Shown here piece by piece: positions 19,817 through 29,980 of a stretch of 64,000 bases of DNA. Positions within the stretch are counted from its first letter, which is position 1. Every line of letters begins with the position of its first letter. The position numbers and the translations under genes were made by a program. The notes below the pieces were generated by a model, which had not been told where the DNA came from, searched no databases, and worked only from the letters and a program-made list of their open reading frames with translations. The DNA comes from JAFAZJ01 sp050183765 (lineage in GTDB: Bacteria; Pseudomonadota; Alphaproteobacteria; Reyranellales; Reyranellaceae). The stretch is taken from the NCBI GenBank assembly GCA_050183765.1, contig JBFXAZ010000006.1, positions 1 to 64,000 on the forward strand, given 5' to 3'.

Positions 19817-21064
19817 GTGAGTACAGTGATCAAGGCGAGGAACGGCATCGTCGCGGCGCTCGACATCGGCACGAGCAAGGTCGTCTGCTTCGTGGCGCGG
19901 ATCGACGGTTCCGGCCTGCGGGTGATCGGTATCGGCCAGCATCACTCCACCGGCCTGCGCGCCGGCAACATCGTCGACATGGAGGCCGCGACCCGCGCGA
20001 TCTCCTCGGCGGTGAGCGCGGCGGAGGAGATGTGCGGCGAGACCGTGCGCGAGGTGCTGGTGGGCGTCGGCGGCGGCCAGCCGGCCTCGCACAACCAGCA
20101 GCTCGACGTGCAGGTCGGCAGTCACGAGATCGGCGAGCGCGACGTGCGCCGGCTGCTCGCCCAGGTGCACCTGCCGGCCGAGACCGCCGATCGCGACCTG
20201 ATCCATACCCTGCCGATCGGCTACACCGTCGACGGCTCGGCCGTGGTCGAGCCGCGCGGCATGTATGGCGAGCGGCTGGGCGGTCAGGTCCATCTGGTGA
20301 CGGCGGCCACGGGCGCGATGCGCAACCTCGCGATCTGCATCAAGCGCGCCCATCTCGACGTCGCCGACCGCGTCGTCTCGGCCTACGCCTCCGGGCTGGC
20401 CTCGCTGGTGGCCGACGAGCGCAATCTCGGCGCCACGCTGATCGACATGGGCGGCGGCACGACCTCGATCGCCGTCTTCTATGACGGCCACCTCGTGCAC
20501 GTCGATTCGATCCCGATCGGCGGCATGCACGTCACCAGCGACATCGCCCGCGGCCTGTCGACGCCGATCGCCGACGCCGAGCGCATGAAGACCCTGATCG
20601 GCCGCGCCCGCGCCAAGCCGAACGACGAATACGACATCATCGACGTGCCGCTGATCGGCGAGCAGGAGCGCACCACGCCCAACCACGTGCCGCGCAGCAT
20701 CCTGGTCGGCATCATCCGTCCGCGCATCGAGGAGACCTTCGAGCTGGTGCGCAGCCGGCTCGAGGCCAGCGGCGTCGACCGCCTGGCCGGCGGACGCGCC
20801 GTGCTGGTCGGCGGCGCCAGCCAGCTCGACGGGCTGGCCGACGTCGCGGGCGACATCCTCAAGAAGAAGGTGCGCATCGGCGGTCCGATCCGGGTCGCCG
20901 GTCTCGCCGAGTCGACCGGCGGTCCGGCCTATGCCGCCTGCGCCGGCCTGTTGATCCACGCCGCGCAGCAGGCCAGTGCCCAGCCGCAACAGCAGGCTCA
21001 GGCGACCGAGGTTCCTGTGGGACGTTTGGGGCGAATTGGCAGTTGGATACGTGAGAACTTTTAG
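19817..21064 (+). CDS. ftsA: cell division protein FtsA
   Basis: 415 residues, actin-like ATPase fold: ALDIGTSKVVCFVARIDG (phosphate 1), the FtsA-specific 1C domain, IDMGGGTTSIAVF (phosphate 2) and VLVGGASQLDGL. The C-terminal GRLGRIGSWIRENF is the amphipathic helix that tethers FtsA and FtsZ to the membrane. GTG at 19817 is the likely start; a second in-frame GTG at 19826 is possible. The gene is three bases downstream of ftsQ. Confidence 0.96.
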   Translation: MSTVIKARNGIVAALDIGTSKVVCFVARIDGSGLRVIGIGQHHSTGLRAGNIVDMEAATRAISSAVSAAEEMCGETVREVLVGVGGGQPASHNQQLDVQVGSHEIGERDVRRLLAQVHLPAETADRDLIHTLPIGYTVDGSAVVEPRGMYGERLGGQVHLVTAATGAMRNLAICIKRAHLDVADRVVSAYASGLASLVADERNLGATLIDMGGGTTSIAVFYDGHLVHVDSIPIGGMHVTSDIARGLSTPIADAERMKTLIGRARAKPNDEYDIIDVPLIGEQERTTPNHVPRSILVGIIRPRIEETFELVRSRLEASGVDRLAGGRAVLVGGASQLDGLADVAGDILKKKVRIGGPIRVAGLAESTGGPAYAACAGLLIHAAQQASAQPQQQAQATEVPVGRLGRIGSWIRENF

Positions 21065-21081
21065 TCTAGAATCACAGGTGG

Positions 21082-21108
21082 GACTGGCACTCCCCACTTG
21101 ACTGGCAC
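21082..21108 (+). promoter_or_regulatory. direct repeats upstream of ftsZ
   Basis: The nonamer gactggcac occurs twice (21082-21090 and 21100-21108), starts 18 bases apart, in the 137-base gap between ftsA and ftsZ. The second copy overlaps a TTGACT (21098-21103) that could be a -35 element, but no good -10 follows at the proper distance. The gap is the longest inside the dcw cluster, and ftsZ often has its own promoters here. The assignment is speculative. Confidence 0.3.
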
Positions 21109-21201
21109 AAAAAACGCCGGCGCCGTCGACGGTCATACCAAGAAATACCGCGACGTCATCCAACGAAGATAACCCCCTCGTCTACGTGTGGAGACAATGC
21201 C

Positions 21202-22866
<1,665 letters not shown>

Positions 22867-22921
22867 CAGCGCGGTCGGACAGCTGCGTCCGGCCGGGATC
22901 CGTATTGCCACACGTCACTTT

Positions 22922-22949
22922 CGGGGGCCTCCGCGCCCCCGTTTTCTTT
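22922..22949 (+). terminator. intrinsic terminator after ftsZ
   Basis: A seven-pair stem (CGGGGGC at 22922-22928 with GCCCCCG at 22935-22941) and a six-base loop are followed by TTTTCTTT. It lies 56 bases after the ftsZ stop and marks the end of the dcw operon, separating it from bamD. Confidence 0.8.
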
Positions 22950-23012
22950 GCCGTCCTATGCTATAAGCCGGGCTGCCGGCGCATCCCCCGCGGCGGCGTG
23001 GCGGACGAAGCG

Positions 23013-23864
23013 ATGACAAGCAAGACGAGGCTAGCGATGCGGCGGTACGCAGGAGCGACGGCGAGGGCGCTGGCACTGGCGAGCACCCTGGCATTGGGCG
23101 CCTGTGGCATCTTCAAGGGCGATGACGACAAGGCCTATGCCGAGGCGCCGGTCGATCAGCTCTACAACCGCGCTCTCGATTCGCTGGGTGCGAACGACTA
23201 CAAGGGCGCCGCCAAGGCCTTCGAGGAAGTCGACCGCCAGCATCCCTATTCGGTCTGGGCGGTGAAGGCGCAGGTCATGGCCGCCTTCACGTACTATCAG
23301 TCCAACAAGTACGACGACGCGATCATCGCCCTCGACCGGTTCATCCAGCTCCATCCCGGGCACAAGGACGTGCCCTACGCCTACTATCTGAAGGCGTTGT
23401 GCTACTACGAGCAGATCTCCGACGTCGGGCGCGACCAGCGCATGACCGAGCAGGCGCTGAACGCGCTGAGCGAGGTGGTCAAGCGCTTCCCGGACACGCC
23501 CTATGCCCGCGACGCGCGCCTGAAGGTCGACCTCACCATCGACCATCTCGGCGGCAAGGAGATGGAGGTCGGGCGCTTCTACCAGGGCCGCAAGGAATAC
23601 GTGGCGGCGATCAATCGCTATCGCCGGGTGATCGAGCAGTACCAGACCACGACGCATACGCCCGAAGCGTTGCATCGGCTGGTCGAGTGCTACCTCGCGC
23701 TCGGCGTGACCAACGAGGCGCGGATGGCCGCGGCCGTGCTGGGCCACAACTTCCCGGGCAGCGACTGGTACGCCGACAGCTACTACCTGCTCGAGGGCGT
23801 CGACCTGCGGCCGGAGAAGGACGAGAACTCCTGGCTCGGCCGCGTCTGGAAATCGATCTTCTGA
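23013..23864 (+). CDS. bamD: outer membrane assembly lipoprotein BamD
   Basis: 283 residues. Lipoprotein signal ending in LALGACG, then tetratricopeptide-like repeats beginning VDQLYNRALDSLGANDYKGA, with the BamD hallmarks HPYSVWAVKAQVM, ALDRFIQLHPGH and YYLKALCYYEQI. BamD is the essential partner of BamA in inserting outer membrane proteins. The ATG at 23013 gives a proper signal peptide; another ATG at 23037 would too. In most alphaproteobacteria lpxC lies between ftsZ and bamD, but here it does not. Confidence 0.95.
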   Translation: MTSKTRLAMRRYAGATARALALASTLALGACGIFKGDDDKAYAEAPVDQLYNRALDSLGANDYKGAAKAFEEVDRQHPYSVWAVKAQVMAAFTYYQSNKYDDAIIALDRFIQLHPGHKDVPYAYYLKALCYYEQISDVGRDQRMTEQALNALSEVVKRFPDTPYARDARLKVDLTIDHLGGKEMEVGRFYQGRKEYVAAINRYRRVIEQYQTTTHTPEALHRLVECYLALGVTNEARMAAAVLGHNFPGSDWYADSYYLLEGVDLRPEKDENSWLGRVWKSIF

Positions 23865-25546
23865 TGCTGCGCTGTCTCTCGATCCGCGATTTTGTTCTGA
23901 TCGAGAAGCTGGACCTCATCTTCCCGACGGGCAAAGGCTCGCGCCTGGGCGCGCTGACCGGCGAGACCGGCGCCGGCAAGTCCATCCTGCTCGACGCCTT
24001 CAGCCTCGCGCTGGGCGGCCGGGCCGGGCAGGGCGTCGTGCGCGCGGGCGCGGCGCAGGCCGTTGTCGGTGCCGAGTTCACGCTGGCGGACGATCATCCG
24101 GCCCATGCCATCCTCGCCGCGCAGGGCGTCGCCGACGAGGGCGACACCTTGCTGCTGCGCCGCGTGGTGGGCGCCGACGGCCGCAGCCGCGCCTATGTCA
24201 ACGACCAGCCCGCCTCGGTTGGCCTGCTGAAGCGGCTGGGCGAGACGCTGGTGGAGATCCAGGGCCAGTTCGAGCAGCACGGCCTGCTGGTGCCGGTGAA
24301 CCACCGCGACACGCTCGACGCCTTCGGCGGCCTCGAAGGCGACGCGGCACGCGTCGCGGCGGCGTGGACCGCATGGCGCGCGGCGGAGAGCGCGCGCGCC
24401 GAGGCGACGGCGGCCTTCGAGCAGGCGCAACGCGACGAGGAATATCTGCGCCACGCCGTGGCCGAGCTCGACAGGCTCGACCCGAGGACCGACGACGAGG
24501 AGGCCCTGGCGGCGAAGCGCCAGTTGCTGCGTCACGGCGCGGCGATCGGCGATGCCGTCGTGCAGGCGCTCGAAGGGCTGGAGCGCGACAAGGACGTCAC
24601 CGGCAAGCTGTCCGCGGCGCATCGCCTGATCGAGCGTCAGGCTGCCAATGCCGCCGGCCGTCTCGACGCGGCGTTGGGCGCGCTCGATCGTGCCCTGTCG
24701 GAAACCGCCGAGGCGGTGGCGCAGCTCGAGCAGGCGCGCGAGAGCCTGGGCGACGATCCGGGCGCATTGGAGCGTGTCGAGGAGCGCCTGTTCGCCTTGC
24801 GCGCCGCCGCGCGCAAGCATGGCGTGCCGGTGGGCGAGCTCGCCGGGCTGCGCACGCGCATGGCCGATCAGCTCGCCGCGCTTGACGATGGCGAGGCGCG
24901 CCGGCGCCGCCTGGAGGCCGAGGCCGCCAAGGCGCGCGCGGCGTTCGTCGACGCTTCGGAAGCGTTGTCGGCCGCACGCGCGAAGCAGGCGGCGCGCCTC
25001 GACAAGGCCGTGATCGGCGAGTTGGGTCCGTTGCGGCTGGAGCGCGCGAAGTTCGTCACCCGCATCGAGCGGCTGGCCGAGAAGGATTGGTCGGGCTCGG
25101 GCGTCGACCGGGTCGAATTCCTGGTCTCGACCAATCCCGGCACGCCGCCGGGCCCGATCGGCAAGATCGCCTCGGGCGGCGAGCTGTCGCGTTTCATGCT
25201 GGCGCTGAAGGTGGCGATGGCGCGGGTGGGCAATGTCGCCACCGTCGTGTTCGACGAGGTCGACAGCGGGATCGGTGGCGCCACCGCGGCGGCCGTGGGC
25301 GAGCGGCTGCGCCGGCTGGCGCGCGACCTGCAGGTGCTGGTGGTGACTCATTCGCCGCAGGTCGCCGCCCTGGCCGACCAGCACTGGCTGATCCGCAAGA
25401 CGGCGAGCCGCACCAGGGCGTCGACCGAGGTGGTGGCGCTCGACGCCGCCGGGCGGCGCGAGGAGCTGGCCCGCATGCTGGCCGGCGCCGAGGTCACGGC
25501 CGAGGCGCGCGCCGCCGCCGACCGCCTGATGGCGGCGCGGGCCTGA
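23864..25546 (+). CDS. recN: DNA repair protein RecN
   Basis: 560 residues, SMC-like ATPase. Walker A GETGAGKS at 33-40, a central coiled coil, and the C-terminal ABC signature GGELSRFMLALKV with Walker B VVFDEVDSGIGG and the switch VVTHSPQVAA. RecN is a cohesin-like protein that holds DNA near double-strand breaks for recombination. Its start shares one base with the bamD stop (TGATG), so translation is coupled. The bamD-recN-ligA order is usual in this class. Confidence 0.97.
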   Translation: MLRCLSIRDFVLIEKLDLIFPTGKGSRLGALTGETGAGKSILLDAFSLALGGRAGQGVVRAGAAQAVVGAEFTLADDHPAHAILAAQGVADEGDTLLLRRVVGADGRSRAYVNDQPASVGLLKRLGETLVEIQGQFEQHGLLVPVNHRDTLDAFGGLEGDAARVAAAWTAWRAAESARAEATAAFEQAQRDEEYLRHAVAELDRLDPRTDDEEALAAKRQLLRHGAAIGDAVVQALEGLERDKDVTGKLSAAHRLIERQAANAAGRLDAALGALDRALSETAEAVAQLEQARESLGDDPGALERVEERLFALRAAARKHGVPVGELAGLRTRMADQLAALDDGEARRRRLEAEAAKARAAFVDASEALSAARAKQAARLDKAVIGELGPLRLERAKFVTRIERLAEKDWSGSGVDRVEFLVSTNPGTPPGPIGKIASGGELSRFMLALKVAMARVGNVATVVFDEVDSGIGGATAAAVGERLRRLARDLQVLVVTHSPQVAALADQHWLIRKTASRTRASTEVVALDAAGRREELARMLAGAEVTAEARAAADRLMAARA

Positions 25547-25560
25547 GTCGGAGGACGGCG

Positions 25561-27717
25561 ATGTCGCGCGCGGCGAAGGTGGTCGAGCAGATCGCGGTCG
25601 ACAAGCTCACCAGGCGGCAGGCCGACAAGGAGCTGGCGCGCCTGGCGCAGGAGATCGCGCATCACGACAGGCTCTATCATCAGCAGGACGCGCCGGAGAT
25701 CAGCGACGCCCAGTACGACGCGCTGCGCCAGCGCCTGAAGGCGATCGAGGCGAAGTTCCCCGAGTTGGTGACGCTCGACAGCCCGTCGATGAAGGTCGCG
25801 CCGGCGCCGTCCGCCGGCTTCGCGAAGGTGCGTCATGCGCGGCCGATGCTGTCGCTCGACAACGCCTTCAGCGACGAGGAGATCGGCGAGTTCGTCGATC
25901 GCGTGCGCCGCTTCCTCGAGCGTGAGATCGCGCTCGACGCCGACGCCGAGATCGCGCTCACCTGCGAGCCCAAGATCGACGGCCTGTCGCTGTCGATCCG
26001 CTACGAGCACGGCGAGCTGGTGCACGCCGCGACGCGCGGCGACGGCACCGAGGGCGAGGACGTCACCGCCAACGTGCGCACGATCGCGGACGTGCCGAAG
26101 AAGCTCAAGGGCAAGGCGCCCGATGCGCTCGACGTGCGCGGCGAGGTCTATATGCGCCGCGCCGATTTCATGGCGCTCAACGAGCGGCAGGCCGCGTCGG
26201 GCGAAAAGACCTTCGCCAATCCGCGCAACGGCGCCGCCGGCTCGCTGCGCCAGCTCGATGCCACGATCACCGCGGGCCGGCCCTTGCGGTTCTTCGCCTA
26301 CGCCTGGGGCGAGGCCGAGCCGCGCGCCTGGGACTCGCAGCACGATTTCCTCAAGCGGTTGGGCCAATGGGGTTTCCAGGTCAATCCGGAGACCACGCTC
26401 TGCCGCTCGGTCGACGAGGTGCTGGCCTTCTATCGCGACATCGGCGCGAGGCGCGCCTCGCTGCCCTATGACATCGACGGCGTGGTCTACAAGGTCGACC
26501 GCGTCGACTGGCAGGCCATCCTGGGCTTCGTCAGCCGCTCGCCGCGCTGGGCGATCGCGCACAAGTTTCCGGCCGAGAAGGCGCAGACCGTGCTCAACGG
26601 CATCGCCATCCAGGTCGGCCGCACCGGCGCGCTGACGCCGGTGGCCGAGCTCGAGCCGATCAATGTCGGCGGCGTTCTGGTGGCGCGCGCCACCCTGCAC
26701 AACGCCGACGAGATCGAGCGGCTCGACGTGCGGGTGGGCGACACCGTCACCATCCAGCGCGCCGGCGACGTGATCCCGCAGGTGCTGGGCGTGGTGACGG
26801 AGCGCCGGCCGCGCGGCGCGAAGCGCTTCGTCTTTCCCGAGATCTGTCCCTGCGAGCTGAAGACGCCGGTGGTGCGCGAGGAAGACGGCGTCGTGCGGCG
26901 CTGCTCGGGCGGTCTCGAATGCCCCTACCAGCAGGTCGAGCGGCTGCGCCATTTTGTGTCGCGCCAGAGCTTCGACATCGAGGGCCTGGGCGGGGTGCAT
27001 ATCGAGAATTTCTGGCGCGACGGCCTGCTCAAGCAGCCGGTCGATCTCTTCCGGCTGAACCGCGACGACCTGCGCAAGCGCGAGGGCTGGGGCGATCAGT
27101 CGGCCGACAAGCTGATCGCCGCGATCGACGCGCGACGCACCATCGCGCTCGACCGCTTCATCAACGCGCTCGGCATCCCCTCGATCGGCGAGGCCACCGC
27201 CAAGGCGCTGGCGCGCGAGTACGGCGAGGCGCAGGCCTGGTTCGAGGCCATGCTTGCCGCGCGTGCGGAGCGCAAGGCCCACGCCGAGCCGACCAAGAAG
27301 GAGAAGGCCGCGGCCGAGGTGGGCGCCGAATTCGGCCGGCTGTGCAACGTGCAGGACATCGGCGTCACCACCGCCGACAAGATCGTTGAATTCTTCGGCG
27401 AGGGGCACAACGAGACCATCATCCGCGCGCTGCTGGGCGAGATCACGGTCGAGCCGTTCCGCTCGGCCGCCGTCGCCGCCGATTCGCCGTTCTCGGGCAA
27501 GGTCATGGTCTTCACCGGCACGCTCTCGGCGATGAGCCGCGACGCCGCCGAGGCCAGGGCCGAAACGCTGGGCGCCAAGGTCACCGGCTCGGTGTCCAAG
27601 AAGACCGACTTCGTCGTGGTCGGGGCGGATGCCGGCTCGAAGGCCAGGAAGGCGGCTGAGCTGGGGGTGCGGATCCTGAGCGAGGAGGAGTGGCTGGCGA
27701 TGGGGGGCGGCGGCTGA
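25561..27717 (+). CDS. ligA: NAD-dependent DNA ligase
   Basis: 718 residues. Adenylation domain with catalytic Lys138 in CEPKIDGLSL, preceded by the NAD-binding Ia region (YHQQDAPEISDAQYD). The OB fold, a cysteine-rich zinc region (CPCELKTPVV ... RRCSGGLECP), the helix-hairpin-helix domain (FDIEGLGGVHIENF) and a C-terminal BRCT domain (FSGKVMVFTGTLSAMSRD) follow in the normal order. It seals nicks in replication and repair. It starts 14 bases after recN and probably belongs to the same transcript. Confidence 0.97.
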   Translation: MSRAAKVVEQIAVDKLTRRQADKELARLAQEIAHHDRLYHQQDAPEISDAQYDALRQRLKAIEAKFPELVTLDSPSMKVAPAPSAGFAKVRHARPMLSLDNAFSDEEIGEFVDRVRRFLEREIALDADAEIALTCEPKIDGLSLSIRYEHGELVHAATRGDGTEGEDVTANVRTIADVPKKLKGKAPDALDVRGEVYMRRADFMALNERQAASGEKTFANPRNGAAGSLRQLDATITAGRPLRFFAYAWGEAEPRAWDSQHDFLKRLGQWGFQVNPETTLCRSVDEVLAFYRDIGARRASLPYDIDGVVYKVDRVDWQAILGFVSRSPRWAIAHKFPAEKAQTVLNGIAIQVGRTGALTPVAELEPINVGGVLVARATLHNADEIERLDVRVGDTVTIQRAGDVIPQVLGVVTERRPRGAKRFVFPEICPCELKTPVVREEDGVVRRCSGGLECPYQQVERLRHFVSRQSFDIEGLGGVHIENFWRDGLLKQPVDLFRLNRDDLRKREGWGDQSADKLIAAIDARRTIALDRFINALGIPSIGEATAKALAREYGEAQAWFEAMLAARAERKAHAEPTKKEKAAAEVGAEFGRLCNVQDIGVTTADKIVEFFGEGHNETIIRALLGEITVEPFRSAAVAADSPFSGKVMVFTGTLSAMSRDAAEARAETLGAKVTGSVSKKTDFVVVGADAGSKARKAAELGVRILSEEEWLAMGGGG

Positions 27718-27957
27718 CTTTCGTGATCAGCGCATTCGCGGCTCTTTCGGGAGAATACACATGCCACGCATAATCTGATCACATCAAATGTCGAATAGTT
27801 ACTGCCGCGTCGCGCCGATGCGATGGTTTGCAGCACTGGTTCGGCGTTGACCAGCTCCTCGCTTATGCATAGTTTGACGACGATTTCGTCCTAACGCCGC
27901 ATCCGAACGGCGAGTCCAAACGTTTCTCCCCCTGCCGCGACCTGACCCACGACGCCG

Positions 27958-28785
27958 ATGCTCACGGATCTCCTCCCGCCCTGGCTGTCCATTGCCGTGT
28001 TCGCCTGGGCGCTGCACATGGTCGTGTTCCACGGCATCGCGCTGGGCTTCGACTGGCTCGACGCCACCGGACGCCTGCAGCAATTCCGGGTGCGCCGGGC
28101 GGAGCGCCGCGGCTACGCCGCCATGCTGCCGCGCGTGCTGTTCAACCAGTGCATCATCCTGCTGCCCTGCATGCTGGCGCTGGAATGGACCGGCCTCGCT
28201 TTCGTCGGCGAGCCGCAGCTCGACGCCAGCTGGTTCATCGGCTCGCTGTTCCTGATGATGGTCGGCCACGACATCGTCCAGTACATCGGCCACCGCCTGA
28301 TGCATCAGCGCAAGCTGCTGCGCGTGCTGGGCCATCATATCCATCATTCCACCGGCGCCAGCCGCGCCGTCAGCGCCTGCTACATGAGCGCGCCGGACTT
28401 CTTCCTGGAGATCGTGCTGCCCTACCTGCTGCCGCTGGTGCTGATCGGCGGCGGCGGCTCGGACTTGCTGTTCCACATCGTGACCATGAGCCTGGGCGCG
28501 ATCGGCGGGCTGTACGAGCACTCCGGCTATGATTTCTCCCGCTCGTTGCGCGGCGAGAAGTCGACGCCCGCGCGCACCTTCATCGCCAACCTGATCGCCG
28601 ACAAGATCACCAGCCACGCCCATGCCGAGCATCACCGGCGCTCGAACGTCAGCTTCAGCGACGGCTTCGGCAGCTCCGGCATCTGCGACACGGTGTTCCG
28701 CACGCGCTGGGATTTGGCCGACGGCGCCGCCGCGCCGCCGCAGGGCACGCGGCCGGTCCCGAGCGAAGGCGGCTCCGGCGACTAA
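27958..28785 (+). CDS. sterol desaturase / fatty acid hydroxylase family protein
   Basis: 275 residues with four or five hydrophobic segments. It carries the histidine clusters of membrane di-iron hydroxylases: GHDIVQYIGHRLMH, LGHHIHHSTGA and HAEHHRRSN. Members oxidise sterols, fatty acids, carotenoids or lipid head groups in the membrane; the substrate cannot be told from sequence. It is preceded by a 240-base gap without features I can support, and is convergent with the dehydrogenase gene downstream. Confidence 0.85.
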   Translation: MLTDLLPPWLSIAVFAWALHMVVFHGIALGFDWLDATGRLQQFRVRRAERRGYAAMLPRVLFNQCIILLPCMLALEWTGLAFVGEPQLDASWFIGSLFLMMVGHDIVQYIGHRLMHQRKLLRVLGHHIHHSTGASRAVSACYMSAPDFFLEIVLPYLLPLVLIGGGGSDLLFHIVTMSLGAIGGLYEHSGYDFSRSLRGEKSTPARTFIANLIADKITSHAHAEHHRRSNVSFSDGFGSSGICDTVFRTRWDLADGAAAPPQGTRPVPSEGGSGD

Positions 28786-28822
28786 GACGCCGGCTGTATT
28801 TATCCGCTGCGGCCTGTGTATG

Positions 28823-28840
28823 TGACGTATTATTACGTCA
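28823..28840. repeat. short palindrome between convergent genes
   Basis: TGACGTA at 28823-28829 and TACGTCA at 28834-28840 form a perfect seven-pair inverted repeat with a four-base loop. It includes the stop codon of the dehydrogenase gene on the minus strand. No U-tract follows, so it is not a standard terminator. The meaning is unclear. Confidence 0.35.
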
Positions 28841-29806
28841 GTCCATCGGCACCGGCGTGAGCACCGGCTTGCCGGCGAAGTGCGCATCGAAGTTCGCCAG
28901 CGCGGTCTCGCCCATGGCCCGGTTGGCCTGCCGCGTGCCGCCGCCCAGATGCGGCGTCATCACCACGTTCTCCAGGGTCATCAGCTTGGGGTGGACGACG
29001 GGCTCCTCCTCGAACACGTCGAGGGCGGCGCCGGCGATCACGCCGGCCTCCAGCGCGTCGGCCAGCCCCGCCTCGTCGACCGCCATGCCGCGCGAGATGT
29101 TCACCACGTGGCCCATCGGCCCGAGCTTCTTCAGCAGCTCCATGTTGATGATGTGCTTGTTCGAGGCATCGGAGCGCAGCGCCACGATCAGGAAGTCGCA
29201 CCATTCCGCCAGCGCGAGCGCGCTGGGCAGATAGGCCCACGGCACGTCGGGCTTTTGCGTGCGGCTGTGATAGCCGATCTCGGCCTCGAACGCGGCGATG
29301 CGGGTGGCGATGCGCACGCCGATCGCGCCCAGCCCGAGGATGCCGACCTTGGCGCCCTTCAGCCCGAGGATCGGCGGCCACAGATGCGCGCCGCGGCGCT
29401 CCCAGCGCCCGGCGCGGATGTAGCGGTCGCCCTCGCAGATGCGCCGTGTCGAGGCCAGCAGCAGGCCCACCGCGATGTCGGCCACCGCGCTGGCGTTGGA
29501 ATCGGCGGCGTTGGTGATGACGATGCCGCGTTCCTTCGCCGTCTTCAGGTCCATGCGCTCGAAGCCGGTGCCGTAGCAATGGATGATCGAGACGTTGGGC
29601 AGCGCGTCGAGCATGGCGCGGCCGCCTTCGCCGATGCTGCCCACCGTCGCGATCGCCCGCACGCGCGGCTTGAAATCGTCGGGCACCATGTGCGGCGCGA
29701 TCTCGCGCGTCGGGAAGGGGCCGAAGACGTCGAAGCGCTTCTTCAGCTCCTCGGTGAACCACGGCGAGAAATGATAGAGCGCGAGCAGGCCGGGCTTGTC
29801 GGACAT
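28838..29806 (-). CDS. D-2-hydroxyacid dehydrogenase (NAD(P)-dependent)
   Basis: 322 residues of the D-isomer-specific 2-hydroxyacid dehydrogenase family. The Rossmann motif GLGAIGVRIATRI is in the middle. The catalytic residues appear as the Arg of VALRSDAS, the Glu of VFEEEPV and the His of MTPHLGGGT. The nearest relatives in family terms are glyoxylate/hydroxypyruvate reductases, so it probably reduces a short 2-oxoacid. The ATG at 29806 follows an AAGGAGTG ribosome-binding site; reading further upstream would translate the palindromic repeat. Confidence 0.88.
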   Translation of the reverse strand: MSDKPGLLALYHFSPWFTEELKKRFDVFGPFPTREIAPHMVPDDFKPRVRAIATVGSIGEGGRAMLDALPNVSIIHCYGTGFERMDLKTAKERGIVITNAADSNASAVADIAVGLLLASTRRICEGDRYIRAGRWERRGAHLWPPILGLKGAKVGILGLGAIGVRIATRIAAFEAEIGYHSRTQKPDVPWAYLPSALALAEWCDFLIVALRSDASNKHIINMELLKKLGPMGHVVNISRGMAVDEAGLADALEAGVIAGAALDVFEEEPVVHPKLMTLENVVMTPHLGGGTRQANRAMGETALANFDAHFAGKPVLTPVPMD

Positions 29807-29856
29807 CGAACACTCCTTACTGGGAGCGCCGGCGTCGCGCCGGCAGTTTGAAGCGA

Positions 29857-29939
29857 ACCACAGGGACACAAAGACACAGAGGAAGATGAAGAGAGGCGCC
29901 CTCTTCCTGTCTTCCTCTGTGTCTCTGTGTCTCTGTGGT
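29857..29939. repeat. long near-perfect inverted repeat
   Basis: Left arm from accacagggacacaaag, right arm ending cactgtctctgtggt-like (ctctgtgtctctgtggt), meeting at a central ggcgcc. The two arms of about 40 bases differ at only a few positions. Similar acacagagacacagagg palindromes are scattered in many proteobacterial genomes. It lies between two minus-strand genes, 51 bases upstream of the dehydrogenase start, and could fold as a terminator-like or processing structure in the RNA. Confidence 0.75.
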
Positions 29940-29980
29940 GAAACTTCTTCATGATGCCGGCGGGTCGTCGGCGCTCTCAA

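Noticed and set aside
21098..21126. Complete sigma-70 promoter before ftsZ
   Set aside because: TTGACT is present but the bases 17 downstream (cgccgt) do not resemble a -10 element.
29807..29980. CRISPR-like array in the acacagag stretch
   Set aside because: It is a single inverted repeat, not regularly spaced direct repeats with unique spacers. No cas genes are present.
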